A stretch of 64,000 bases of DNA from the NCBI GenBank assembly GCA_039030555.1, contig JBCCDY010000011.1, positions 1 through 64,000 on the forward strand. Direction: 5' to 3'. Below the pieces are notes generated by a model. That model had not been told where the DNA came from. It saw nothing but the letters and a program-made list of their open reading frames with translations, and made no database searches. Both the position numbers and the translations under genes were made by a program. Origin of the DNA: JBCCDY01 sp039030555 (lineage in GTDB: Bacteria; Bacteroidota; Bacteroidia; Cytophagales; Cyclobacteriaceae). Within the stretch, counting starts at the first letter, position 1. Every line of letters begins with the position of its first letter. Below, piece after piece: positions 45,181 to 54,088 of this stretch.

Positions 45181-45407
45181 CGTCATTTAAATGTACTTTT
45201 GGCTTGGCCCAAAAGTACCAAAAACCCAAGGCTGTGATAAAATGAGCTAAAATTCAGTTCAATAGCCTAAAACTCACAAACTTGCCCTCCTTCGTCGGGC
45301 TTCAAACAGTGTGATTTTCTGACGGCTTTTTCACTGAATTTCTTAACGCAATTTTATCAAGGCCGTATGAAAGCCTCATAAATTGTCTTGGAAGTCAAAT
45401 TTTGAAA
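45181..45407 (+). repeat. 227-bp dispersed repeat, copy B
   Basis: Same orientation as copy A, 711 bp downstream. The two copies, with intervening DNA carrying reversed end fragments, suggest a nested or recombined array of one element family. No open frame or transposase remnant is visible in either copy. Confidence 0.85.
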
Positions 45408-45526
45408 CTCGTCCCGACCAAATCAGAACTCAGACAGCAAAATTTTCGCAGCCAAAAATGAAGAGTAAGGCCAGCTTAAAGTCAGAGCAGAAACAAACGA
45501 AGGTGTGATAGCAACCGTTAACCGCT

Positions 45527-45931
45527 TTATTGGGTAATTCCGGATCCACCAATAATGGAGAGTTCCTGTCCTTTTACCGGTTGTCCGTCCAGCAGGGGCA
45601 TCGCCGTGCCAATGAGCGCTCTCACATCCGGTATTTTAAGCGCATTATCGTGATCTTCTCTGGTGTCCCAAATCTCTGTTATCCATACAGTATCCGGTTT
45701 TGTTTCATCGAACCCAACTGCATATAATCGACAGCCTTTGGCAGTTGAGACAAGTTCTGAAGCCCTGATTAAGATTTCGGCCAGTTCTTCAACTTTTCCT
45801 TCTTTGGCCTTTAATGATCCGTGCAATCCGTATCTGTTCATATTGGTAGTTTTAAGTTTTGTCAGGTCACTTTGTGCAAGTGCCAGGTCAGTTGTGAGTG
45901 TTACAAGAATGATAAAAATGATCTTTTTCAT
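45527..45931 (-). CDS. Exported ABM-domain (antibiotic-biosynthesis-monooxygenase-like) protein
   Basis: 134 residues with a signal peptide ending LALAQ. The mature part is one ABM dimeric alpha/beta-barrel: NRYGLHGSLKAKEGKVEELAE, GCRLYAVGFDET, TVWITEIWDTREDHDNAL. This family includes YgiN-like quinol monooxygenases and heme-degrading proteins. Export to the periplasm is unusual but seen in Bacteroidota. Function is unknown. Confidence 0.85.
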   Translation of the reverse strand: MKKIIFIILVTLTTDLALAQSDLTKLKTTNMNRYGLHGSLKAKEGKVEELAEILIRASELVSTAKGCRLYAVGFDETKPDTVWITEIWDTREDHDNALKIPDVRALIGTAMPLLDGQPVKGQELSIIGGSGITQ

Positions 45932-46159
45932 ACATATAAATGGTTTGAATTTCTGAATTCCATAACTTTTTGAGCAAAGGAAATTACCGGGAGTGACAGC
46001 CCTATGTCACTAGCATGAAACTTTTTTGGATTGCTGCTAAAGAGTCGATAATGTTCAGGAAATTGTAGTATCCATCACACCATTTAAAAAAACTCAGGAA
46101 GTTCTTCTGAACATAATTTCAAATTATGTTCTTGACTTATAAGAATGATGATAGTTTAA

Positions 46160-46876
46160 TTATTGTACTGTTATCTTAATTACTTTTTCAGCAATAATTC
46201 TTGCAAGTTTATTATACGATTCATCCAAGGCATTTTCTTTATTAAAAGAACTTCCTTGTTCTTTTAAATTGATAGGATATACTTGATAAGGGCTTAGTTT
46301 TATCAGCCTGCCTTTAAAAGTGAGATTAACAACTGTTATTTTTTTGTTTGAAGAACTTATGAAAACTTCTTCACTTAGCTGTCCAACTATATAAGAATCC
46401 ACATGATCTTTTAAGTTTATTTCTGCTAACCAAGACTTATTTGCATTTCGAAACTTATCAAAATAACCAACAGAGCCTTTAAACAGGGACGTGGAGCTAT
46501 TTATTCCTACTTCAAGCATCAAATCGGATACTTTAAATTGAAGATTATCATGAATAAGCCGCCTGGAAGATATAAATAAGAAACCTATAGAGTTTTCTCC
46601 ACTGAGATTTTCACGGTGATTGAAATATTCTATTTCCCTACTCTTCGGGGTTATAATTTCTTTTTTCTCATTATTGGCATAAGATGATTTAGTTCCCGTA
46701 TTGTCAGCGATATGGTTTGACTTATTAGTTGGCTCTCTGATTTTTTCTATTTGATTCAATGGTAAATCACCTGATAGTCGGGGGATTACAAAATCAATTC
46801 CCTGCCATAATGTGATAATGCCTATTAGAGCTGCATATATATTTTTAGCAATCTTAGAAAATACATTGATTTTCAT
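46160..46876 (-). CDS. Unknown single-pass membrane protein, partner of the CsgG-like gene
   Basis: About 238 residues starting MKINVFSKIAKNIYAALIG. One N-terminal helix (NIYAALIGIITLWQGIDFVI) is followed by a polar linker and a C-terminal domain with SIGFLFISSRRLIHDNLQF, SVGYFDKFRNANKSWLAEI and ITVVNLTFKGRLIKLSPYQ. No family recognised. A longer frame starts at 46903, but the ATG at 46876 overlaps the upstream stop as ATGA, the natural coupled start. The domain should face the periplasm. Confidence 0.65.
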   Translation of the reverse strand: MKINVFSKIAKNIYAALIGIITLWQGIDFVIPRLSGDLPLNQIEKIREPTNKSNHIADNTGTKSSYANNEKKEIITPKSREIEYFNHRENLSGENSIGFLFISSRRLIHDNLQFKVSDLMLEVGINSSTSLFKGSVGYFDKFRNANKSWLAEINLKDHVDSYIVGQLSEEVFISSSNKKITVVNLTFKGRLIKLSPYQVYPINLKEQGSSFNKENALDESYNKLARIIAEKVIKITVQ

Positions 46877-47820
46877 TTCAGTGAATTTACTATGGTCAGA
46901 CAATCAGTATTTTTTGGATTTAAGATATATGCTTCTTTAGCATTACTTAAACTTTTTTTATGATCTCCTGAATGAAGCTGTACTAAAGCAAGATTATATA
47001 ATGCTGCTGATTTTGCCTTTTTATTACTTTGGTTATGTGATAAATCACTAATTATAGCCAAGCCTTTGTCAAACTCATTAATATTAAAATAGGTAATGGC
47101 TTCTCTCACACCTGAGTTGATTTTAGGATGTTTTTGAAAAATGACTTTGTATTCTACCTCGTGTTTAACGAATAAGTTTTTAAATTTCTGCCCTATATCT
47201 GTTACACATTGAGGATATATATCATTCTTGTTAAACCTTGGAGGTGTTTGACAGTCGTACTTTTTACTATTTAAATATAAACTTGAGATTAGATTTTTAG
47301 AGAAAACTACTTCAGCAGTCTGGAGGTTAACGAGTTTGAAATTTAGATGTAGATCATAAGTAGCTTTTCTGTATCTCGTTGTTTTACAACCATTCACTTC
47401 TGCAAATTTCTTTTGAGAAATCACCTCATCATCAAACTCATCTCTTTGAACTCTTCCGAATGCTATAAAACCAGAGCCAAAAAAATCTCCTAGTTTTCTA
47501 ATTTGATCGGCCTTCACCAAGCCACTTGTTTGTTGAAATTCGAATTCATTTAAAAGTACTTTTGTCTTCTGACGATCAACAAGTGTTAACCCTTCGATTT
47601 GAGTAGTTCTATTTGTTAGCTCATCATAAAGATCTCTCGCATGATCATCTACTCTATTTCTGTTGTTTACGATTTCAGAAATAATAATAACACCTACTTC
47701 ATAATCACCCAATTCTGGTAATTTCATTACTTTAAAATTCGTTTGATTCCAAGCCTGCCCAATCGAATGAGTGGTTATAACCGTTAGATAAATAAATAAG
47801 AGTAAATGACGTTTTCTCAT
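46873..47820 (-). CDS. CsgG/LpoB-like secreted protein with TPR tail
   Basis: 315 residues with a signal peptide ending SIGQ. Residues about 35-200 follow the CsgG/LpoB/FlgO pattern: VGVIIISEIVNNR, ARDLYDELTNRTTQIEGLTLVDRQ, EFEFQQTSGLVKADQIRKLG, GSGFIAFGRVQRDEF, and LHFKLVNLQTAEVVFSK-like strands. The C-terminal 90 residues contain about two TPR units (AALYNLALVQLHSGDHKKSL, NAKEAYILNPKNTD). It probably assists envelope assembly or secretion. Coupled to the following membrane-protein gene (4-bp overlap). Confidence 0.72.
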   Translation of the reverse strand: MRKRHLLLFIYLTVITTHSIGQAWNQTNFKVMKLPELGDYEVGVIIISEIVNNRNRVDDHARDLYDELTNRTTQIEGLTLVDRQKTKVLLNEFEFQQTSGLVKADQIRKLGDFFGSGFIAFGRVQRDEFDDEVISQKKFAEVNGCKTTRYRKATYDLHLNFKLVNLQTAEVVFSKNLISSLYLNSKKYDCQTPPRFNKNDIYPQCVTDIGQKFKNLFVKHEVEYKVIFQKHPKINSGVREAITYFNINEFDKGLAIISDLSHNQSNKKAKSAALYNLALVQLHSGDHKKSLSNAKEAYILNPKNTDCLTIVNSLK

Positions 47821-48026
47821 CGACTGTATTTTTTTATTGGAAAGATTATAACTCTTAAATAACAGAATTCAAAAAATAAGTTATAAAGTGAAGTATAAGT
47901 AGTAATGCTAATTATTTTTGAGTTTATAAAGCTAACAACTCTTTATATCTTGTATCACACAAGAAACCTTGAATCAACTCTAATAATGTGAATACTTTCG
48001 GGTATATTTTTCTTATTTCACTGATA

Positions 48027-49133
48027 CTATTCTTCAACAACTCCCAAACTCTCCCACAATTCGGCATCCAGTTTCAGGTACTGAGGTTTAGCCATTTCTT
48101 CCTTCCATTTTTTTGAAATGAACTCACTTTCCTGAATGCGGGAATCTACTTTCTGGAAAACCGGATTGATGATCCACATGGGCTGGCTGGACCAGTCGGC
48201 ATTGATATAACTAAAGGCTTTTATTATATCCTGATGCTCATTCAGTGTATTCAGAAAAGGGACAAACCAGCTTTTCCATACCCGCCGAGCCACTTCAGGC
48301 TCTGAGAGATCAGCATTAAAATACAGATTGTCTGTTTGCATTACCGGAGTTGCTTCAGCGATAAACACCGGCTTGTGGTGCTTCCTTGCAAAGGTCAGCA
48401 TTTCTTCATCCGGATTCCCAAAATGAGAATAAGCACACCAGTCCACCAGTTCATCACCCGGATACCATTCTTCCAGAATGCTTTGATCCGATCCTGTTCC
48501 TTTGGACTGCCATACGAACGCAACATTTGTGACCCCCATTTCATTAAATATCGAATGGATGCGTTCCCATGCAGCCAGATAATGTTTTTTCTGGTAATGG
48601 TTCCACGCCCATCCATCGAATTCGTAACCAATCCTGAGGAAAACCGGTCTTTCTCCCAGTCCTTTGATCCAGCTTCCTAATTCTCTTATCAGCTTGTCAT
48701 GCTGACCTCTGGCAACTTTCTTTTCATGATCAACAAAGGAGAGTCCGATGGAGATTAGACTGTGTTCAAAATCAGGATCATCAACGTAGCACTGCGCGCA
48801 GCTGCTTCCAGCCCCCCAACTTGCCGTACTCTTTATTCCATCATTCCCTCTGTTGTAGTACCCGAATGACTCACTTCCCGGAGAGAAGTTGGTATAAAGG
48901 GTAATGCCGGCTGCTGGCTCAAAATGATCGAAGTACCCGTCATTGTAGTCATTAAGTCCCCCGATGGCCTCCATATCCTGACCAGCAAAAAAGAGATATT
49001 GTCCATCAGCAGGTTCAAATTTGGCTATTTGTACTTCGGGTTTGCCATTCTGGGCATCACACAGGTTAAAATAGCTAATTAAAAGGACCGCTAATCCGGA
49101 AGTCAATATACGATTGATGTTATCCCTATTCAT
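48027..49133 (-). CDS. Secreted GH26-like (beta-mannanase family) glycoside hydrolase
   Basis: 368 residues with a signal sequence (LAVLLISYFNLCDAQ). TIM-barrel motifs fit GH26: KPEVQIAKFEPADGQYLFFAGQD, RPVFLRIGYEFDGWAWNHY (Glu in the acid/base position), VTNVAFVWQSKG, WYPGDELVDWCAYSHFG and KPVFIAEATPVM (Glu in the nucleophile position). It should cut beta-mannan-like or related polysaccharides outside the cell. Last gene of a leftward operon of esterase, GNAT, NTF2-like and this gene (8-bp gap to the NTF2-like gene). Confidence 0.82.
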   Translation of the reverse strand: MNRDNINRILTSGLAVLLISYFNLCDAQNGKPEVQIAKFEPADGQYLFFAGQDMEAIGGLNDYNDGYFDHFEPAAGITLYTNFSPGSESFGYYNRGNDGIKSTASWGAGSSCAQCYVDDPDFEHSLISIGLSFVDHEKKVARGQHDKLIRELGSWIKGLGERPVFLRIGYEFDGWAWNHYQKKHYLAAWERIHSIFNEMGVTNVAFVWQSKGTGSDQSILEEWYPGDELVDWCAYSHFGNPDEEMLTFARKHHKPVFIAEATPVMQTDNLYFNADLSEPEVARRVWKSWFVPFLNTLNEHQDIIKAFSYINADWSSQPMWIINPVFQKVDSRIQESEFISKKWKEEMAKPQYLKLDAELWESLGVVEE

Positions 49134-49141
49134 AATCAGAT

Positions 49142-49489
49142 TTAGTCATCTCCTCTCCCAAGATATGCTCTGATGGATTCTATTTTGGAGTTGGAGTTAA
49201 AAGTTACCACATCAACCACGTTAAGCTCTTCGGTTTTATCTATAGTAATCCTCAATTCTGCTGCTACCGTTTTCTCATTTTCATAGGTGGAAAGTACTTC
49301 GATCTCGATGGAGTCAGCAGCCTCAAAGTTTTTACGGGTTTCACTTAGCGCATGATCTTTTCCAGCCACCCGTATTTTCCAGTCTCGAAGAACGATATCA
49401 TCTGCGAACAGTTTTTCAATACCAGCCAGATCTTTTTCTTCATATTTCCTGAGATACAGAATACATAACTCCCTGTTTGAGCTTTTCAT
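49142..49489 (-). CDS. SnoaL/NTF2-like protein
   Basis: 115 residues with the NTF2-like cone fold: YLRKYEEKDLAGIEKLFADDIVLRDW, KNFEAADSIEIEVLSTYENEKT and a closing ...VDVVTFNSNSKIESIRAYLGR. Members are small binding proteins or enzymes; the substrate is unknown. It overlaps the upstream GNAT gene by 4 bp. Confidence 0.85.
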   Translation of the reverse strand: MKSSNRELCILYLRKYEEKDLAGIEKLFADDIVLRDWKIRVAGKDHALSETRKNFEAADSIEIEVLSTYENEKTVAAELRITIDKTEELNVVDVVTFNSNSKIESIRAYLGRGDD

Positions 49490-49968
49490 TTCTTTTTAAA
49501 GTGAGGGTTGTTAAGCCTGAACCTTATGAATTTTTCATTGCCTATCTCTATTTCCCTGTCTTTCCTGAATCCAAGACGCAGGAAACCTTTGATCCGTGTT
49601 CTGGAAGGGGGGAACAGCACAACAACTGAACCCAGTCCCATCTCTCCAAAAGCCCTGTCTATAATTTCTTTGTAGAGTGTTCTACCAACACCCCAGTAAT
49701 CGGGGTGTAGAACGAGTGCAAGGTCAGTTTCTCCATCTTCAGCCTGCAGGCCACCCCAGCCGGCAAACTGATCATCAATTATGAATGCCCATACACCATA
49801 TCCATGTTCTACCCAAAGCTGTTCTTTAGCAGCTACAAATTTATCACAGTCACTTTCAGTAAATTCCCCTTTCAAAAGAGGCATTTGACGTCGGACCAGA
49901 GGATTATTCATCAACTCAATAATAAGTGATTTATCTATCTCTGTAAGTCTTTTGAATTGAATGTTCAT
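49486..49968 (-). CDS. GNAT-family N-acetyltransferase
   Basis: 160 residues. Motif A of the acetyl-CoA site reads DLALVLHPDYWGVGRTLYKEI (pyrophosphate loop reduced to GVGRTLY), with GWGGLQAEDG before and the C-terminal RIKGFLRLGFRKDRE typical of RimJ-like members. It may acetylate an amine of a small molecule or protein. The operon position next to esterase and ligase genes suggests a tailoring step (inference). Confidence 0.85.
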   Translation of the reverse strand: MNIQFKRLTEIDKSLIIELMNNPLVRRQMPLLKGEFTESDCDKFVAAKEQLWVEHGYGVWAFIIDDQFAGWGGLQAEDGETDLALVLHPDYWGVGRTLYKEIIDRAFGEMGLGSVVVLFPPSRTRIKGFLRLGFRKDREIEIGNEKFIRFRLNNPHFKKK

Positions 49969-50052
49969 TTTCCTAATGTAAAATAATAAAGTTTGATGTA
50001 TCGAAAGTTGAAGCTTGTATAATGGGAGGTAAAGTATGTCCAGACTATCAGA

Positions 50053-50898
50053 TTAGTTTCTGATACACCACTCCAGAAACTCTGGAAAGACCTCCGACCA
50101 TGTATTAAAGTTATGCTCTCCACCCTCGATCTGAATGTATCGTATATCATTATCTGAATAGCCTTTCGCTTTCAGGCTTTTGATGAGGTCAAGCGTATCG
50201 TCTATGGCATCAATGATTCCATTGTTGTTTCGGTCGCTGGTTTCGTCTTTTGTTCCGGCCTCAAACCAGAATTGTAAATTTCTCTCTCGCTGAGAGTGTT
50301 CAATGATATGATGCATGATGCGATCTGCATCAGGGTTCTGTTCTTCAAAAGCTTTACTTCTCCACCAGAATGAACCTGAAAAGACCCCCACTTTCGAAAA
50401 GATGTTATCATAATTCCATGCGATATCAAGAGCACTCAAACCTCCAAGGGAGAAACCAGCAATAGAGGAATAGCTCTGGTCGGTAAAAAAGTGATATCGA
50501 TTTCGAAGGTAGTTTACCAGCCTTCTTATGAACTCCGAGTAAGATAAAGCTCTATCTCCACGCCCTTCATAGTCGGGAATTCCGGCTGTGCCATACTCCC
50601 AAAGACGGTTTTCATTAGCCCTTACAGCTACAACAATCATCTTTTCATCACCTGATTTATAGCTATGGGTTAACGTTTTCTGGAGTTTCAGCATTTCTGC
50701 ATCCTGCCCATCGTTTAGTAATAGGGTCGGGTAATGCATTTTCTCCCGCTTGTCGTATTCCGTAGGCAGGTAGATATCAACTTTCACTTTTCTGGCCAGT
50801 ACCCTGGAACGTATGGTGAGGTTGTAGATCATCAAATGATCATTGAAGATCTGTTTCTTCTTACTTGTAAAAAAGGAGTCGGGAATTCTTAATAACAT
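50053..50898 (-). CDS. PF00756-type esterase (enterochelin-esterase-like alpha/beta hydrolase)
   Basis: 281 residues, no signal peptide, so cytoplasmic. Esterase-D-type fold: VKVDIYLPTEYDKR, YPTLLLNDGQD, nucleophile Ser in SSIAGFSLGGLSALDIAW, WFEAGTKDETSD with acid residues, and catalytic His in EGGEHNFNTWSEVFPEFLEW. It leads the leftward operon and shares a 184-bp intergenic region with the divergent ligase operon, which also begins with an esterase. This pairing suggests a common product that is esterified or hydrolysed. A later start (MIYNLTIRSR) is possible. Confidence 0.85.
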   Translation of the reverse strand: MLLRIPDSFFTSKKKQIFNDHLMIYNLTIRSRVLARKVKVDIYLPTEYDKREKMHYPTLLLNDGQDAEMLKLQKTLTHSYKSGDEKMIVVAVRANENRLWEYGTAGIPDYEGRGDRALSYSEFIRRLVNYLRNRYHFFTDQSYSSIAGFSLGGLSALDIAWNYDNIFSKVGVFSGSFWWRSKAFEEQNPDADRIMHHIIEHSQRERNLQFWFEAGTKDETSDRNNNGIIDAIDDTLDLIKSLKAKGYSDNDIRYIQIEGGEHNFNTWSEVFPEFLEWCIRN

Positions 50899-51082
50899 TT
50901 ACAATCAGGATACTGATTAACTCAGCTTAAAAAATGACTGCGAAATTAAGTTTTTTTCTTTTTAGAGAGATACGAATCGGGGCATCTTTCACCTTTTTTT
51001 TAATACAGCTTGTTTTTATTTCTTTATGTAGGAATAAGCCATTTTTATTTTATAATTTCCTTCTTTTACAGAATAAAATACG

Positions 51083-51787
51083 TTGAAAGAAGAATATCAC
51101 AAATGGTACTCATCAAATTTGAGTAAGGATATCGAGATGATGGTTTACGGGCATGCAGGATATCCGGTTATCATATTTCCCTGCACTAAAGGTCGTTATT
51201 ATGAGAGTAAAGATTTTGGGTTGATAGAGACCGTGAGATGGTTTCTGGAGGAAGGGCTCGTCCAGATCTACTGCCCGGATAGCGTGGATGAATTTAGCTG
51301 GTACAATCGCTCCATTCACCCTGCTGATCGGGTAAAAAATCATATGTGGTACGATGCCTTTATTTTAGATGAGCTGGTGGCTGGTATATGCCATGAAAAA
51401 GGAATTGGTAAAGTTGCGGTAGCGGGTGCAAGTTTTGGAGGCTTTCATGCGGCGAATTTTGCTTTCAGACACCCTGAAAAAGTCAGCCATATGTTTAGCA
51501 TGAGTGGAGCCTTTGAAGTTAAATCATTCATGGATGGTTATTATGATGATAACGTATATTACAATAACCCTGTAGATTATTTGCCCAATAGCAATGATCC
51601 TAATTTATGGCAGATGAAGATTGTTTTGGGGGTAGGTGAATGGGATATTTGCCTCGAAGCCAATCAAAAACTGGCTGATATTCTCAATCATAAAAATATC
51701 CCTTACTGGTTCGACTTAAGAAAATGGGCAGAACACGACTGGCCTTTATGGAAACAGATGTTTCCTCATTATTTATCGAAGATTTAA
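51083..51787 (+). CDS. COG4947-type esterase, first gene of the ligase cluster
   Basis: 234 residues starting at TTG. The N terminus KEEYHKWYSSNL with MMVYGHAGYPVIIFP is the family start, so the TTG is right although an ATG for the MMVY position lies inside. The nucleophile is in VAVAGASFGGFHAANFAF, the acid region near GVGEWDICLEANQ, and the His in KWAEHDWPLWKQMFPHYL. In other genomes this family, as I recall, sits with ATP-grasp and amidoligase genes. It precedes the ATP-grasp gene by 21 bp. Confidence 0.88.
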   Translation: MKEEYHKWYSSNLSKDIEMMVYGHAGYPVIIFPCTKGRYYESKDFGLIETVRWFLEEGLVQIYCPDSVDEFSWYNRSIHPADRVKNHMWYDAFILDELVAGICHEKGIGKVAVAGASFGGFHAANFAFRHPEKVSHMFSMSGAFEVKSFMDGYYDDNVYYNNPVDYLPNSNDPNLWQMKIVLGVGEWDICLEANQKLADILNHKNIPYWFDLRKWAEHDWPLWKQMFPHYLSKI

Positions 51788-51808
51788 AAATTTAATGCAG
51801 ATACTCAT

Positions 51809-52939
51809 ATGAAAAAAATAGGAATACTTTTTGGACAGGAGAACAGCTTTCCACAGGCATTTGTTGATTATGTCAATGAAAAAAAGATCAGCGGAATTCA
51901 GGCCGAAGCAGTCAGGATAGAAACGGTGCAGCAGGCTATCCCAACGGACTATGCTGTAATTATTGACCGCATTTCTCAGGACGTGCCATTTTACAGGGCA
52001 TATCTGAAAAACGCAGCCATATCGGGAACATGCGTAATTAATAATCCTTTCTGGTGGAGCGCAGATGAAAAGTTTTTTAATAACGCACTGGCTGAAAAAA
52101 TTGGAGTTCCGGTACCTAAAACGGCTTTACTGCCTTCTTATCACAGACCTGATGATACCGATGAAAACTCCTTCCGAAATCTGGCTATGCCTTTTGGGTG
52201 GGATCAGATATTTGATTACGTAGGATTTCCAGCTTACATGAAGCCTTTTGCAGGCGGGGGCTGGAAAAATGTATATAAAATTGAAGACCGTCATGACCTT
52301 TTTGCCAAACATGCTGAGACCCATCAGTTGGTTATGATGCTACAGGAAGAAATTCAGTTTACCGAATACTTCAGATGCTATGCGCTTGGAGGCAACAATA
52401 TTCACATCATGCAATATGAGCCACGCAATCCATTTCACTTGAGGTATGTAAGAGATGCTCCTCCGGTAGAAAAGAAACTACTTAAAACGGTTGAAGATTA
52501 TTGTATAAAACTGAACCAGGCTCTTGGTTACGATTTCAATACCGTAGAATTCGCTGTTCGGGATGGAATTCCTTACGCTATCGATTTTTGTAATCCTGCT
52601 CCGGATGCTGATGTTAATTCGGTGGGTCAGGATAATTTCGACTGGATTCTTGAAAATGCAGCCAATCTGGCTATCGAAAAAGCCAAAGCGCATAAAGAAG
52701 GTCAGATGAATCTGACCTGGGGAACATTTATAAAAGATCAGGTAAGACCACCTGCTCCAAAGCGGAGAGCAACTACTGCTGCTAAAAAGACTTCTACTAC
52801 CTCAGCAAAAAAACCATTAGCGACTGCTAAAAAAACGACTTCGGCTTCGAGTAAAAAACCTTCGGCAGCTACGGCTAAGAAGACATCTGCAACGTCTACA
52901 AGGAAACCTGCTGTAAAGAAGACTTCAACCAAAAAATAA
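51809..52939 (+). CDS. ATP-grasp ligase with Lys/Ala-rich histone-H1-like tail
   Basis: 376 residues. Residues 1-310 hold an ATP-grasp enzyme: preATP-grasp Rossmann part (KKIGILFGQENSFPQAFVDY), AYMKPFAGGGWKNVYKI (ATP-binding Lys), QLVMMLQEEIQFTEYFRCYAL and the metal-binding end FNTVEFAVRDGIPYAIDFCNPAPDADV. The last about 60 residues are an unusual low-complexity tail of Lys, Ala, Ser, Thr and Pro with repeated AKKT/AKKP units, much like the C-terminal domain of histone H1. The enzyme should join a carboxylate to an amine. The tail may bind nucleic acid or another polyanion, or be modified itself (inference). Second gene of the cluster. Confidence 0.85.
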   Translation: MKKIGILFGQENSFPQAFVDYVNEKKISGIQAEAVRIETVQQAIPTDYAVIIDRISQDVPFYRAYLKNAAISGTCVINNPFWWSADEKFFNNALAEKIGVPVPKTALLPSYHRPDDTDENSFRNLAMPFGWDQIFDYVGFPAYMKPFAGGGWKNVYKIEDRHDLFAKHAETHQLVMMLQEEIQFTEYFRCYALGGNNIHIMQYEPRNPFHLRYVRDAPPVEKKLLKTVEDYCIKLNQALGYDFNTVEFAVRDGIPYAIDFCNPAPDADVNSVGQDNFDWILENAANLAIEKAKAHKEGQMNLTWGTFIKDQVRPPAPKRRATTAAKKTSTTSAKKPLATAKKTTSASSKKPSAATAKKTSATSTRKPAVKKTSTKK

Positions 52940-52967
52940 AAGAATAAACGGAAGGTAAGAAAGAGAC

Positions 52968-54065
52968 ATGAAGTTCACTTTAGGAATTGAGGAGGAGTAC
53001 CAGGTCATTGATCCAGAAACAAGAGAACTTACCTCACATGAGCAGAAAATTGTTGAGGCCGCTAATAAGTTTACGGATGACCAAGTCAAAGCTGAAATGC
53101 ACCAAGCAGTAGTTGAGGTCGGAACCAAAGTTTGTGAGGATATTAAGGATGCCAGAACACAGATCACTCATCTGCGAAAGACTATTTGTGGAATAGCCAG
53201 AGATCTAGGCTACCGTATAGGAGCGGCCGGAACGCATCCATTCTCCGCATGGCAAAGACAGTTACTAACACCTGCCCCGCGATATAATGAAATCATTCAG
53301 GAACTTCAGGATACAGCCCGATCAAATTTAATCTTCGGACTGCATGTACACGTAGGTATTGAAAATAAGGCCATGGCTCTGCACATTTGTAATTCCATGC
53401 GCTATTTTCTACCTCATATCTATGCTATTTCCACCAACTCCCCTTTCTGGGAGGGAAGAAATACCGGATTTAAGTCGTTCCGTTCTAAGATATTTGATAA
53501 GTTTCCAAGGACTGGTATTCCTGAACGATTTAATACCCTCAGGGAGTATGAGCACTATATTGAAATCCTCGTAAAAACGAAGTGTATTGATAATGCAAGT
53601 AAGATCTGGTGGGATATTAGAGTTCATCCTTTTTACCCAACTATTGAAATCAGGATTTGTGATATTCCACTAACAGTTGATGAAACGATAAGTCTTGCCG
53701 CACTTATTCAGGCTTTAGCAGCAAAACTGTATAAATTGCGGACTCAGAACCTGAATTTCATGAACTATCACCGAGCCCTGATCAATGAGAATAAGTGGAG
53801 GGCAGGACGTTATGGCTTGGATGGAAAAATGATAGATTTTGGGAAAGAGGCTGAGGTTAATAGCAGGGTACTGATTTTGGAGATGCTTGATTTTGTTGAT
53901 GAGGTTCTGGACGAACTTGGTTCAAGAGAAGAAGTTGAATGTATTCAAAATACTTTGAAAAACGGGACAGGAGCAGACAGGCAATTAGCTGTTTATGAAG
54001 AAACCAATGACCTTACAAAAGTAGTTGACTTTATAGTAGAACAAACCAGTTGCAATATAGATTGA
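52968..54065 (+). CDS. GCS2/YbdK-type carboxylate-amine ligase
   Basis: 365 residues of the glutamate-cysteine ligase family 2 (PF04107). Motifs: KFTLGIEEEYQVIDPETREL, KAEMHQAVVEVGT, YRIGAAGTHPFSAWQRQ, SNLIFGLHVHVGIENK (metal-binding HVHVG), KIWWDIRVHPFYPTIEIRICD. The glutamate/glutamine-synthetase-like site residues are intact. Such enzymes ligate an amino acid's carboxylate to an amine with ATP. It sits between the ATP-grasp gene (28 bp) and the amidotransferase gene, arguing for one pathway. Confidence 0.92.
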   Translation: MKFTLGIEEEYQVIDPETRELTSHEQKIVEAANKFTDDQVKAEMHQAVVEVGTKVCEDIKDARTQITHLRKTICGIARDLGYRIGAAGTHPFSAWQRQLLTPAPRYNEIIQELQDTARSNLIFGLHVHVGIENKAMALHICNSMRYFLPHIYAISTNSPFWEGRNTGFKSFRSKIFDKFPRTGIPERFNTLREYEHYIEILVKTKCIDNASKIWWDIRVHPFYPTIEIRICDIPLTVDETISLAALIQALAAKLYKLRTQNLNFMNYHRALINENKWRAGRYGLDGKMIDFGKEAEVNSRVLILEMLDFVDEVLDELGSREEVECIQNTLKNGTGADRQLAVYEETNDLTKVVDFIVEQTSCNID

Positions 54066-54088
54066 GAACACGAATGATAGAGGAGCAT

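Larger units (their letters stand above)
44200..45526. other. 1.3-kb repeat-rich non-coding region
   Basis: Holds a four-run GGG tract (44215-44240), a perfect palindrome (44413-44434), a 227-bp direct repeat (44470-44696 and 45181-45407), the composite hairpin (44775-44839), and shorter inverted pieces of the same family (about 44921-44978 and 45447-45463, GCCAAAAATGAAGAGTAAG type). No protein-coding gene is supported in any frame. Confidence 0.7.

Noticed and set aside
44470..45407. Insertion sequence at the 227-bp repeats
   Set aside because: No transposase frame, no terminal inverted repeats around each copy and no target duplication that I can see.
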